A DNA stretch of 64,000 nt, taken from Callaeas wilsoni (lineage: Eukaryota > Chordata > Aves > Passeriformes > Callaeidae). The DNA lies in assembly GCA_013398955.1 (NCBI GenBank), contig VWPU01002078.1, positions 1-64,000 on the forward strand, written 5' to 3'. Numbering within the stretch: the stretch's first letter is position 1; each line of letters opens with the position of its first letter. The position numbers and the translations under genes were made by a program. The notes under the pieces were generated by a model, which did no database searches, was not told where the DNA came from, and saw only the letters and a list, made by a program, of their open reading frames with translations. Below are positions 32,969 to 45,292 of this stretch, piece by piece.

Positions 32969-35900
32969 AAAAGAAATCTGTCCTTAATATACATAGGGTA
33001 CCAGATCTAAATAAAAAGATCAAAAATAGTCAGAAAAATCAGAGAAGGAAAAAGTTTTATAAAGAGTGATTGAAGTCTCCCAACTCCAGGATATACATTT
33101 TATGAGAATTTTACTGGAGTGAGGCTATGACCTCTTGGCATTCTGCACGGGCTTGGTCCCCTGATTCTGGAGATCTCTTGGAGATGTTGATTCACCTTCC
33201 TACAGAAGTCAGGCTCTTGGGAAATGGTGCATACCTGTATCTTTTTCCAGAGTAGAACTAAGGTACCTCCCTATATCTGAGAACTGACAACTGTAATTTT
33301 AATATACCATTTAATAAATGAAAACTGCCCTTTCTATTAAACAAACCTTCTGACTCTTTATTGAGCATGGAAGTGATAGACGTCTCAATAGTTTTGCTTG
33401 TTTTTACAGAAACCAAAGAGAAAATCTCGTTTCATTTGAAAAAATATAAATAAATTCAAACAACCTGAGTTGTAGCCTCTGCCACTAAAGTTAGGAATGT
33501 TATGTAATGCATTAAAAATGAAAACCTTGATCCAACAGAGATGAATATTTTATATGAACATTAAAATAGGTGTGGTTTTACTACATTCCACTGCTTTAAT
33601 AATACAATAGACCCCTAAGCACAATGGAGTAGGGTAAGTCAGCATGATGCCTGCTCTATATTGCTGAAATAGCTCCCAAGAATAGTAATGAATGTGATCT
33701 CAGTAGATGCACTATAAGTCATATTCTAATGAATTTTCCCCTTTGAATGGCCGGTTGGCAGATGAACATGGCTACATAAAGGGGGAAGCTGTGGGAATGA
33801 AAGTACAACAGAGTCTGTTGTTAGGATATTGTTGCTAGCAATAAGTTCTTGCCTGTTTAATATGAAGCCTTCCAGAAAACAGTATTTCAGTAGAATGTAC
33901 TGCTTCACCTTCTGATGTCCCTTCAATGAAACTTGGGAAATTGGAAAGAGAGGAAACAAGGCCTCCAAAAGAAGAACAAAAGGAATGAGAACATCTACAG
34001 TCTTCAAAATCCAGCAGTTTTTATACAGTTACCTCTGAGGATCAGTGCATTTCTTGATTTTCTGAGAGTGTTCCCTAGGTAGTTTCTATAAGGGCATCCA
34101 CCCAGGATCTCTGCATTATGCAGTAATTCTCTCTTATTTATGGAAAGGGACTCTTAATTTTCTAATTGTCTTAGTTTTCATATAAAAATTATTCTCCATG
34201 AGTTGTTAAAAATATTTTCACAAGAGTTGTTGATCTGCATTCCATGACCAGGTTCTCTGCTCTTGCAAATGTGCTGAACTTCACTGAAGACACTGAAATG
34301 CTCCCAGTTAAACTTATTCAAACCAAGTTTGGTAGGGCTCAGGGTAGATGTTCGTATAAACACAGAAACACTAATGCTTTTCTCTGCAAAGCTGCACTGC
34401 AGTTTCAGATATTCTTGCTATGTGTGTGGTTAGGGACCAACAGCACCTCCACTGATATTGGATTAAATAAAATTGTTCTGATGTTTTTATTCTTTGGAGG
34501 AAACTGAAGGTTTGTATTCCAGGTTAAGAAAGTGTGGCTAGACAGAATTTATGATAGTTTTGCCATTTGGTATTGCCTTTGTTTAAAATTGTTTTTACTG
34601 AGAGTGATGCTCAATGAACATAATACCTTGTTTTACAGACTGTTTCTTAGAATGTTTATGTGCTTTCTTCAGTAGAAAGAAGTTTTTTGAATTCAAGTTA
34701 TTATTACAGGAGTCAGAAGTTGTTGTCTGATTCTGAAAATTTTAAACTGAGGGTTTTCTTTTCTCTCTCATTGTTTTTAAAAGGATCAGTATCTCAGAAA
34801 GTATGTGGGAGAAAAGATAAATTATACGGATGTTGGAGTTTTTTGTGTAACTTATTGCTATGATTAGGGAAGTAGACCATAATAAAATGAGAACAGAGCT
34901 TACCTTTCTTTTTTCTACCAGTTCAAGACCACCATAGCAGTGTGAGAAAACAGGTATGATTCGGAGACAGCACTTTGGAGAGAAAATAAATAGAAAGCTA
35001 AATTAAAGCATACAAGTGATAACTACGTTTCTTACTAATTCTTCACAGACATAATTTCAAAGCCCTAAAAGTCAAAGGAGAAGATAAGAGACAGAGTGAT
35101 TGGTTGGCATTCATCCCAGGAACTGAGCTGCATGTAATTGGATTTCATTAGTCTTCCTTTCCTAAAAATTGAGGATATAGAAACAAAAAGCCTGTTCTTT
35201 TCCTAGAATCTTTTATTGTACATTTTAGCAATCTAAAAGTTATCTGTTTTCTTCTGGTTTGGGTAGAGCTGTGTGAAGTGTTATGTACACATCAGCTAAA
35301 ATCTTTAAGACACATTTAAAACTTTTAAGGAGGTATTTGATTAAAAACATATTTGATTAAAAAAAAATTTATTAATGTGGAAGCAAACTTTCTACAGCTG
35401 TACATTTCTAAATTTTGGTTTCCAAACTACTTGGTTTTTGCTTGTGTTAGTGTTTGAACAAATAAATATTTTATTGCCAAATTATGGTCTTAACCTCTTT
35501 TAATATGGCATCATCTTCTCCTGACTATTTTGTGGACTGTTTTTTGTCTCTTTTCCTGTATCCTGTCAATGCCTGACTACTGTACATTGTTTCTTGACAA
35601 ATACAGAGAGTGCAGTGAAAGAAAAGGATGTACTATCTCTTGAAAAGGTGCTTAAAAACACCCTGGAAATTCTGGAAAAACTGAAGGCAGTTGGTTTTAT
35701 CTTAAACAGGACACTTTAATTTTTCCTGTAAGACTTAGGCTCACTGATGTATAATCTGTCTGGAAAAGATATCACCATTGCTCTTTCTTCTCACAATTTT
35801 GAATATTTTAACATTAAATGGTTTACTAAATATGGAGGAATGGCAACACGAACTTAGGGAGTTGCTGTAAATTTTTTCAAGTGGATCAAGTCTTAAAACT

Positions 35901-38900
35901 ATGGGAACCCCTATTGGTCTACACAGATCATGTAAGAAAATCATGTGCTCACATCAGACTCTCTTTTGAAAATATGAAGAATTCTCACAGATCATTTTTC
36001 TTAGTGAGCCTGGCCTGTTTCAACAGTTCTTTGTGTGAGTCTGCACTTCCAGGGAACTGTCTGGGAAGTAAGATAAGGACGCTAAGACATAAACTGACTG
36101 CTTTATTGCAGCATCAGTGCTGTGGCCAAAGTCCTATTAGATGCACCACATATTTCTAGCAGTTTTCCTCCATACATTCTAAATGACCAAGATAGTGGTT
36201 CTCTGTCACTAGCTTTCATGGGTTTTTTATAATTTTACAATTAGTTTTCCCACGCTTTTTCCTTTTTTTCCCCTACCAAATCTTGCTTCTTCTAATAAAT
36301 TGTGGTAAGGAGATTTTTCATTTTTATTAAAAAAGTAAAATAAAGAAATGGGACAAGCTTTTAAAGCCTATATTCACATGACTGAATATAGAGATGTGAA
36401 CAGGCGATCTAAAATTGGAAGATATTAAAGTGATATTGTTGCCTTTTTACTTGGTTTAGATTTGAGGTTAAGATTCTTGGTTTCTCCTGTAGTAAACAAA
36501 GACAACACTAACATCTAAAACATAGCAAGGAGCTGAATGACCTAGACAGCTTTGCATTTAAAGAGGAATGTCTGGCAAGACTTCCATATCGATTTGACAT
36601 CTACATGAAAAAAAGGATAAACTAAAAAAAATCAGAAGGAAACCCCCACTTCCAGAAATCTGGGGTCTGTACTTCCATTTACAACTCAGGCCCATTTCTG
36701 AGAAAAGGTGATGGCGTGAACTGAATTCAAGAGAAGATAATTTGTTTTTAGGACTGTAAACATATTTCAGGTTTTACTTGGTGGTGGTGGGGGGGAAGAA
36801 GGTAAGAATAGAGAATTATAATTTTTTTTTTCTCCGTGATAAACTACAGAGACAACCTTTTTATTTCTTTATTTAAAAAAGAAAAGGAAATAAATTTTTA
36901 AAAAGTCTCAGAGCAGAGAATTTTTTTTGCAGGAAAAAGCTGTCCCTTTACTACATTTCTGAGTAGAAATTCCAGAGGCATGAACAGGAGAAATATAGAA
37001 ACTCAGAAATTCTTCCAAATCTTGCAAAATAAAGAAATAGAAGAAAAGAAGAAAACATGAGAAGCCAGGAGTCACACTGTTTTTTCCAGTACTCTGTTAG
37101 TCTCAAGACCACACCCAAACCTGCTGAATTGTTCAATAAACATCCTTTGCAGTGCTGATTGTCATAGAACCCCATCTGCACCCAATAGGGTTACCTTCAC
37201 AGCTCAAACTGTAGCCACTGTGAATGTGAGGCAATTACGGTAAACTTCTAATGAGCAGCATGAATTTACATTCTCTTCCTTCTGTTTTAATGATGTGTTG
37301 GCTTACTGATTTATTTTCCAATCCAGTTTCAGGTTTGGATTCAGTGTCTGGACTGAGGAATGTTGCAGCAGCAGCAGTTGTTCATTATGTTTTCTTTCTC
37401 ATTCCTCCCTTTTATTTGTGATCAGCCTTTGTCCCTTCCTCTCCCTGATGAAGCTCTAAGTGCAGGGTTAATTGTTTTGAAGGGACAAATAGATTACTTG
37501 ACTCAATTAAAACACACACATACCCACTCTCACACAAGTCTTGCTTTAATTATGAACTTTTTGGTTGTTGTTTTTGCTTTCTGTTTCAGGAGCCTTAAGT
37601 TAGTTTTGCCTCAGGTTCTGCAAGTGAATTATTATTTATTTATTTATTATTTTTTATTCTGTGTCTTTCCAGAAAAAAGCAAAGTGCATTTGCTTCTTAC
37701 AAAGCGCAGTTTTCTCAAAAGTCTGCTACGCAATGATGTTTTGGAACAGGGGGACCCAGTAGAGGTCTGCCCTGCTGGAAGAGGTTTGACAGCTCAGTAT
37801 TTTGTAAGATGATCTTTTGCATAAAATCTCAAGCTGTTCCAGCTGGCTTTTTTGACTGTGTCCATATGGGAAGGGGAAGGAGCGGCTCTGAGAACAGGCC
37901 GTTTCCAAGCCCTGTGTGTGCTACTGTCGAGCACTTGGCCGTACCTGCATCTCAGTTTCCCTGCTACTTTTTTGTCTGCCAATGATTATTTCAGATCACT
38001 CCCATGCCCTGCATGTCACATGAATAACATAGTAAGTTTTTGGAGCACTGGAGTAGGTCCTGAGAGACACTAAGCAGTTAAGATATGAGCATAAGATAAT
38101 GGTAAAGCAGGAGCAGCTGGAGGAAGCAGACTGATCTCAGTATCACCCAGAGCTCTCTCCAACACTGCCTATTATTCTTTCCTGATACATCTGGCTGTAT
38201 GACTGCATGCTAAATTTATTGGAGACTGGCTTCTGCAAGAAGGACAAAGCACATTTTTATGGTAGTCTGTTGGTTATGTGGTGATCTTGATGAACTTGGG
38301 TTAAATTCAACACAAACCCTGTAAGCAGACCCTAGAACTCCAGTTCCCTACAGATAAGGTGTCTGTCAGGAGAAGCCAGAGTCGCACATTGCACAAGCTC
38401 AGGATTTAGGTTAGATTAGGCCTAGGAAGAGCTTGGGTGAGATTTAACCTAGAAGAAAGCTTAGAAAGTGGTGTCACTTCTTCAGAACTGTCTTCTCTTT
38501 TCAAACATCTTCCATGTTGTTGTAGGACCATCTGACATATTTGGCACATTACACCTTAGCAGACTGTGCAATAAAAAATTGACTTAACAGGAATCGTGAG
38601 ATTACCTTTGAAAGAAGTAAATTCTAAATAGATATAATTTTTACAGTAAATATTTCATAAATATTTTGTGGTGTTTTTGAAAAGAAAAAAGCGAACTTCA
38701 TTGTTCTCCTTTTTATCGTCCCACAGAGCAACAGAAAGAAATCATTATTACTCTGTGGAGGTGTAGTATAGCAGCAGTTGTGGAATATCAATGTACAAGG
38801 CTCATAAAATCATTCACAGCTTTCAGACTCTAATATCTCAGGAGAGATTTTGTTTTCATTTTTGGCTTTTAAGAAACTGTACACTGCTAAGAGCTGAGGG

Positions 38901-39221
38901 AGAGAGTAAGAAATGACCCCTAAAGGCCAGAAAATATTTTTGAGAAGAAATTAACATATTTTTTCTGTTTTCTCAATACTAACACTCAAAATATAATATG
39001 TAAATGAAATATACAGTTGCTTTGGCTGCATAATAATGAACACACTTTAACAGGGTTAAAACATAGATATATTTTGAGCAGTCAAGCCCTGTAGTAAAAA
39101 GATGTGGTTTTTCTTACAGTATATGTGAACCCCCAATTGTGTGCATTTGTTGTAGCAGAGGAAGATGTTGATTTACTGTGATATTTTATAAATATAAAAT
39201 TTATATATAACTACATATACT

Positions 39222-39224
<3 letters not shown>

Positions 39225-39252
<28 letters not shown>
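39225..39252. repeat. (AT)14 microsatellite
   Basis: Uninterrupted AT dinucleotides, flanked by other AT-rich sequence. Confidence 0.95.
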
Positions 39253-42200
39253 CTGTCTAAAAATGCTACATAAGTCCCTTCTTCCCAAATTGGATTTTAC
39301 TGAACCCAAATTAAATAATGATGAATCAGAGTTTCTCCTTATGGTAAATTTTGAAATTCCAGCTTCATTGTAAGGATGCTGAATTTGAATTTCCATCAGC
39401 ACAATCCTCCCAGGCCAACACTAGTAGCTCTGCAAAAGAGTTTTCCATAAAATGTCGTTTTTGAGGGCTGACTGTTTATGAAGTGAGACCTTTAGCGGAG
39501 AAGTGTGGCAATGCACAAGAATTGTTTGCCATCGAAGTTGCTTGTCTGCAGCAGCAGCTACCGTGATCTTGGCCAGTACACGGCTTTCAGAACCGGTGAA
39601 GCTGATGATGTGTAACAGCAGTCCATCTTATTACCTCAGTCATTATGAACGTGATATGCCCAGCAAAGAATGGCCTACATGAGATTTTCCTTGCACTCCA
39701 GCTTGTGGAGAGTCAAAGCAACTGTTAATAGAGAATCCCTTCAGAGGTATTTCAAATAAGCATGGTGAACTGATGGCCATTTGATTCCATATTAATGCCC
39801 ACCTGGAACAGCCACTGTCCCACTCAGCAGGAAGTCCACTGTGCTCCCATCATGATTCAGTGGAGCCTGACACCTTCTGCGTGTTCATTTTAAGTCACAG
39901 CACCATAAGGTGGAAAGCAGGGAAGAAAAAAGGCTTTGTGCTTTTACTTACTGATACTGTTACAGAAAATTTAATAGCATTTTCACAACCCAAAATTTCT
40001 CCTGCAGAGTAGATATAAGCCATCACAAATTTATTGTATATATTTGTTTAAGTTATATTTATCTTTTCCCCCACCCTGTTTTTAAACAATTGAGTTTGCA
40101 TTTTTAAGATATTGGACATGTGAAAGTAGCAAATGGCAGATTGTGGAAGTTACAAAGCTTGGTCATGCATTTGCCCTCAGAAACTGGGTAAACTGGTCAG
40201 GACCCAAAGCTTTTTGATAAGAACTTTCTAAATTTTATATTTTTAGACATAATACGAGTGGAAGCTAGATTTGCATAGAAGCCTTCAGTGTTTTAGTATT
40301 TCTGTGCCTGTGTTACTGGACACTTACATTTGGACATTTGCAAATACAAAATTCGTGTATAAGCAGACACACCCAGACACTTCAGACCAAGATATTTTTT
40401 CTGAGCAAGCTTACTAAAAATGATTGAATTTCCATTCAAGGATGCCAGAAACATTTTCCACATTTCCTAAATAGTGTAAGAGACCAGTTTTGAGTTATAT
40501 GGTTCAGCACGCACTAGAAACCTATTTTACCAGTAAGTTTCTGAATCTGAGCTTTTCCTGACTGTCGATTTCATTCTTTTATTTGGAAGATACAAAGTTG
40601 TAATGCCATAAGTGGTTTCAATTTCATTCAAGGTATGTCCAAATTCTGCCTTCTTGTGTTCCTTAAAAAAGTTTGGATACCCTCCCTGGGACTGTTCTGT
40701 TAATAATTCAGGGTAGCTACACCAGGAGCTGTGGCAACAATACTTTTTTGAAATTGTTACGTAACTGACTGAATTTCCTCCTACTGTGGTACAGGGTGAC
40801 ACAATGTGTATGCTCATTTGGTACAAGGGAGAGTGAGTATATGAATTAATCTCAAACATGTTTATATCCAGAAAAGGCATGTATTTCAGAATAATTAGAG
40901 AGTGGCTTTGTTGAAACAGTCAATTGATGATCATTGCAGAGTGTTCAGGGCTTGGGTGTTTGAAAGTGAGTTTCCTTGGGAAGATGTATTTATGGAGAAA
41001 TTGATAGCCAATATGGATATTTGCTAGGGATGATTCTAGGAGAGTATTAACCTACAAAGATAATTGATTGTATATGTACACAAAACAAGTCTCAGGTAGA
41101 AAGAAGGTTCATCTTGCAAGTGATGTAACTGAACAGATATAAACAGACCTCAAGTTTTTTAAAAAATAAAAAAAATTCAAGAAATGTTCACCCATTTCTG
41201 CAAGTGGGAGGTGGGAAAGGAGAGTGGAGGATGTCAGGAGAGATATGACAGCATATGCCATCCTCTGCATGGGGCTGTGCAGGTGACCAAACCCTCCAAA
41301 CAGCAGACAACACAGCAGCTGCCTGGTACAACATGGCCATGGCCATGGCCACCCCTTGGCTTCCAGAGACAAAGTCAGGGCACTCCTGCCTCAAAGTAAA
41401 AAGCTCCGACAGACGTGAATCCATTGTGAAAGATGCAGCTCTCACATACCTCCCAGGGGCTAATTTTTGTCACCTTGGCAAGGGCTGATGAAGTTCCAAG
41501 GTGCCACAAGGAAGTTGCCACTTGTTTTATCTTTTGTTTCTAACGGTAAAACTTCAGTTACTCAGCACTGTATATCCCAGTTGAGCAGTCCCAGTTAATC
41601 AAGCTCTCCAGTCCCTTAAGAGGATCCAAGTCTACAAGGGGCCTGATGAGTTAAAGTCTTGCTTTAGAGGTCACACAGACAAGTTTTTTTATATTAAAAA
41701 GTCAGATCATCTGGTTTATTTATAGTGGGAAAATATGTGAATTGTTGACCTTCTTTGTAAAATTTTTAAATTTCCTGTCTTTCTGTATATAGGGATATAG
41801 CAAGGTCAAACATACTGTAGGAGAGATACGTGGAAAAGGAAGATAGCCGTACATAACAGAAGGGCCCTTTTTAAAGAGAAAAGCTTGGAGAAGTGTTTGG
41901 CACAAAATGAACAGGAGAGGACTCCATGCAGAGAAGACCAAATCACTAACATTGAGAGTAAAGAAAAGAAGGAAGAGAGAAAGCTCTGCCTGTCTCAGTA
42001 TGAAGGACCCAAAAGGTTTAGAGTATGAATGCAGATCTGGCATGTCTGCAGACCACAATGACATGAAAACTGGAAGGGGAAATTCCTGAGGGTCAGCATG
42101 CAACTTTCTGGGATTATTCTGTTTGTGTTCTAGGATTTATATGCCACTGTCACAAGTCATTAGCAGCTGTCTCTTGATAACAACAGCTTTCAGAAATACA

Positions 42201-42977
42201 TGGGATAGTCAATTCCCAGTAGATCAGAGTTCAGCAAAAGGGCTGTAAATGATTTGCCATGTAGCATGCACCGAGAGTGACATTCCATCAGTCTCTCTGC
42301 AGATGAGAGTTTCCCTATAGACACATCTCATTTCCCTGTTTATTGTTTCACAATTATTCATTTTATGTTAAATGCCATGGAAACGATTCTACTGTGAAAC
42401 TGAATTTTTGGTTATTTCCATGCTGCAACTCTGAAATAGAGGTAATGGTTATTGGAACTAGCAAGATAACCAAAGATGATTTTACCTGCTAAATATTCAG
42501 TAAGAAAGCTTTTTTGAGAGATACACAGCATACACAAACCAACAGTAGTTACAACCAATTACAAAACCACCAGTATTTTAGAAAAATTATGAATTTTCTG
42601 AATATATTAAATGCCTACTTATAAAGCACTGTAACGGTCAGTTCAGGACATATCACATTAATTTCAGAGCATTAATTGGTCTTCATCAGGCTGCAGGAAG
42701 CAATACAAAATGTTTTTTAAAGCCTAGGAAGAATTTTCACATTGTTATTTGAAAATACTGTTCACAAAAGGACCATTTTGAGCACAAATGTTCCCATAGC
42801 TCAGCCAACTCAATTTTTTTCACTGTTTTAGTGCCCAGTATTATAATGATCATACAGTTATGTTGTTTATTATTTTCTTGTGGACCTCACAAGAATTTTT
42901 AAACCAAAAAATACTTGTCAGTTGTCACAAAACAAACAACCGACCAAAGCAGAAGAGATCCTGTAATGTAATCTGCA

Positions 42978-42997
42978 AGATCTGTTGTTACAGATCT
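42978..42997. repeat. Short perfect inverted repeat, 8-bp arms
   Basis: AGATCTGT and ACAGATCT around a TGTT loop. TGTAATCTG-type sequence also recurs on either side. Confidence 0.7.
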
Positions 42998-43652
42998 GTA
43001 ATCTGTTCTTCTTATGAGGATCTCTGACGTGTGAAGGATTCAGCATCAGAGGATGAGAGGACATGAAGGTGGCTTTTTGCGGAGCAACGTTAACTCTAGA
43101 CAAAAGCACAGCTTAAATCTTCAAGGTTCCTCCCCAGCAAGAGTTCACTGCCCACCACGCTGTTGCAGAGGGCACTGTTAAGCACTCTGCTTCTGTAGCA
43201 GAGAGTCCACAGCCTGCCTATGACTTGGCCCCAGTCTCTTCTCCTATGTGTGAGGCCTTATAGCTCTAAGAGACATTCTGTGATTTTTTTTTTAGTTCAG
43301 AGTGCAAAAAACTGTGAAAGACCTGTGTTGTAGACAGAGTGGTACAGCCAATATGGTAGCATCATTGCAAGAGGGCATTCATCAATTTATAGTGCTGAGA
43401 ATTCAAGGGATGAGAAAGATAGTTTTTGTTGCCTCTGCTGTTGAGACAAAAATCTGTCTGAGTATATTTGCTGTAATAAGTCCAGCAGTGCTTATTCAGA
43501 CAGGAGAGCATAAGAAACGCTTGAGCTGGAAGAAGAAGTAAAGGAGAATGTTGTATGATTCAGTGTTCTCAAATTTAAAAAGAAAGAATAATCTATGCCC
43601 AGAAGGAGAAAAGTGAGCATCTTTATTTCATATTAATTACCTGGTTTTCTTT

Positions 43653-43698
43653 AGAGATATATCTATATATATCTATATATATCTATATATCTATATAA
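43653..43698. repeat. TATC-type microsatellite
   Basis: Repeats of ATCTATAT with a period of about 10 bp, interrupted only at the ends. Confidence 0.85.
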
Positions 43699-43742
43699 CT
43701 TTTTAGCCTACCTAGGTGTCATCTTCATGAAAGTAATAGGGC

Positions 43743-43810
43743 ATTTTCATAGATTAGCTACCTCATTTTCATAGATTAGCTACCTGATATTTTCATAGAT
43801 TAGCTACCTC
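43743..43810 (+). repeat. Triplicated 22-bp unit
   Basis: The unit starting ATTTTCATAGATTAGCTACC occurs at 43743, 43765 and 43789. The first two copies are directly adjacent; a GA/T insertion separates the third. The copies are otherwise identical, suggesting recent tandem duplication. Confidence 0.95.
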
Positions 43811-43897
43811 AGTAGTCTTCTCCCGTGGTGTTCAAATCCTGTTTGCTCACAAATGATGAAAATTACTAAATAATAACCAAATTAATTGAACACTCAC

Positions 43898-43943
43898 TGA
43901 TGTATTGTTCATCTTATCCCTGATGTATTGTTCATCTTATCCC
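43898..43943 (+). repeat. Exact 23-bp tandem duplication
   Basis: The block TGATGTATTGTTCATCTTAT plus CCC occurs at 43898-43920 and again, identically, at 43921-43943. Confidence 0.95.
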
Positions 43944-45045
43944 TATGAAGTTCTCTCCAGCTGGCCAGATGAACCCTTCCCAGTCCCCTCTGTTGATGTC
44001 CATGGGTTCCCCAAGATTCTGGCTCCACTATAATAGACTGTCCTGTAGATATCTTAAATGGGCCATGGTAAATGTTCCTTAGAAGAGTGAGATTTTATCC
44101 CAATTTTAGGGAAGCATTTATATTCCAACAACACTAAAAATGCTAGTGGTGCTGTGATTTGGGCGCTTTGAACTGGCTGTGTTAAGGTGCTGATAGGAAT
44201 TCAGAAATGCATGACTTCTTGTGTCCTGGCTCTGCAGTGGGCTGTAGGGGCTACAAGGGTCACCATTGCTTTAGTTTTTTCTGACACCATTTCTGTCATC
44301 CAAGGTGAATTTCAGTAACTATCAGATTCATCAGAAAATACAAGGAGTACTCCACCTTCCCACAGAAAATAGTCCGGGTTTTTAGTCACTCATGGGAGCT
44401 GAGAGAACAGTCTAAATCCTTTCAGGCAGAAGGAAAAGGTGGCCCATGTTCTCTTACCCGCATTTTTGACTTCCCACGATTACCAAGGGCTTTACTTTCG
44501 GTAGGACTGTCCAACTGCCTTAAGTAGTAAAAGGAAGAAATTGTAAGCAAAGGCCTATTTCCCACTCCCTGCTGCATGAAGGCCATTTTGGCAAGTGTGC
44601 TTTGAGAAGAAAACTTTCCCTTCAGAGAAGCAAGGCAAAACCACATCACATTTATATGTCCTGATACTCTACTTCTCAGCACCATGGGACACAGGTGACT
44701 CTGGGGCTGCCTCAATCCGGAATTGTAAAGGTCCTTAAAATGCATCATATTAAAGGATTTAAGGCTCCCCCAAATTTATGCACCTCTAGAATGAGATGAG
44801 ACAAAAACAAAAGTTTTGAGGATTTACACTTTGGACTTGGAAACACTAACAATTTTTTTCAATGCAGGTATTCTCTACATTGCAATAGATTACATCTCAA
44901 ATGAAGAAATATCAAAAATCTATTTGCAGTGAAGATGTTTAGAGCTAAAACCTTTTGAAACTGAACCTTATATTCACATCTTTTTACAAGGATGTTTAAA
45001 CTAAGAAATTGGATTCAAGCATATCTTTGATTTGTATGTATCTTA

Positions 45046-45058
45046 ATATATATATATA

Positions 45059-45090
<32 letters not shown>
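45046..45090. repeat. AT/TA microsatellite, two blocks
   Basis: A TA run at about 45046-45057 is separated by AATTTT from a longer TA run at 45064-45090. Confidence 0.9.
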
Positions 45091-45096
<6 letters not shown>

Positions 45097-45150
45097 CTTC
45101 CTTCCAGAAGATAAACAACATGAGGCACTTACATGCAGTTGCAAATAAAC

Positions 45151-45189
45151 AATGACGTAATAAATAAATGACATAAGAAATACGTCATT
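45151..45189. promoter_or_regulatory. Inverted pair of ATF/CREB-like sites
   Basis: AATGACGTA at 45151-45159 and TACGTCATT at 45181-45189 are perfect reverse complements 21 bp apart. Each contains TGACGTA, an ATF/CREB-family half-palindrome. Outer GCAAA and TTTGC extend the symmetry after a 7-bp gap. Binding is inferred from motif only. Confidence 0.3.
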
Positions 45190-45278
45190 TGCACTAACAC
45201 AGTATGTTCAAAATAAATCATCCCAACAAGTATGTCTTAAAACATGACAGCTGTCACATTTTGGTCTGAAGACAGGGG

Positions 45279-45292
45279 CCACTAGGGGCCAC
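45279..45292 (+). promoter_or_regulatory. CTCF-like motif
   Basis: CCACTAGGGGCCAC fits the CTCF core pattern CCASYAGRKGGCRS except at position 11 (C for G). It lies in a directly repeated GGGGCCAC context. This is a candidate only. Confidence 0.25.

Noticed and set aside
32586..32994. Open frames of 133 (plus) and 115 (minus) codons, Pro/Ser-rich and Gly/Arg/Glu-rich
   Set aside because: They are translations of the 81-bp pyrimidine array, kept open because the unit is a multiple of 3 and has few stop-forming triplets.
43826..43840. GTTCAAATCC, similar to a tRNA box B
   Set aside because: No box A at the right distance and no cloverleaf can be drawn.
43653..43943. Clustered short repeats considered as a CRISPR-like array
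   Set aside because: The units are directly adjacent, differ from one another and have no unique spacers. The host is a vertebrate.
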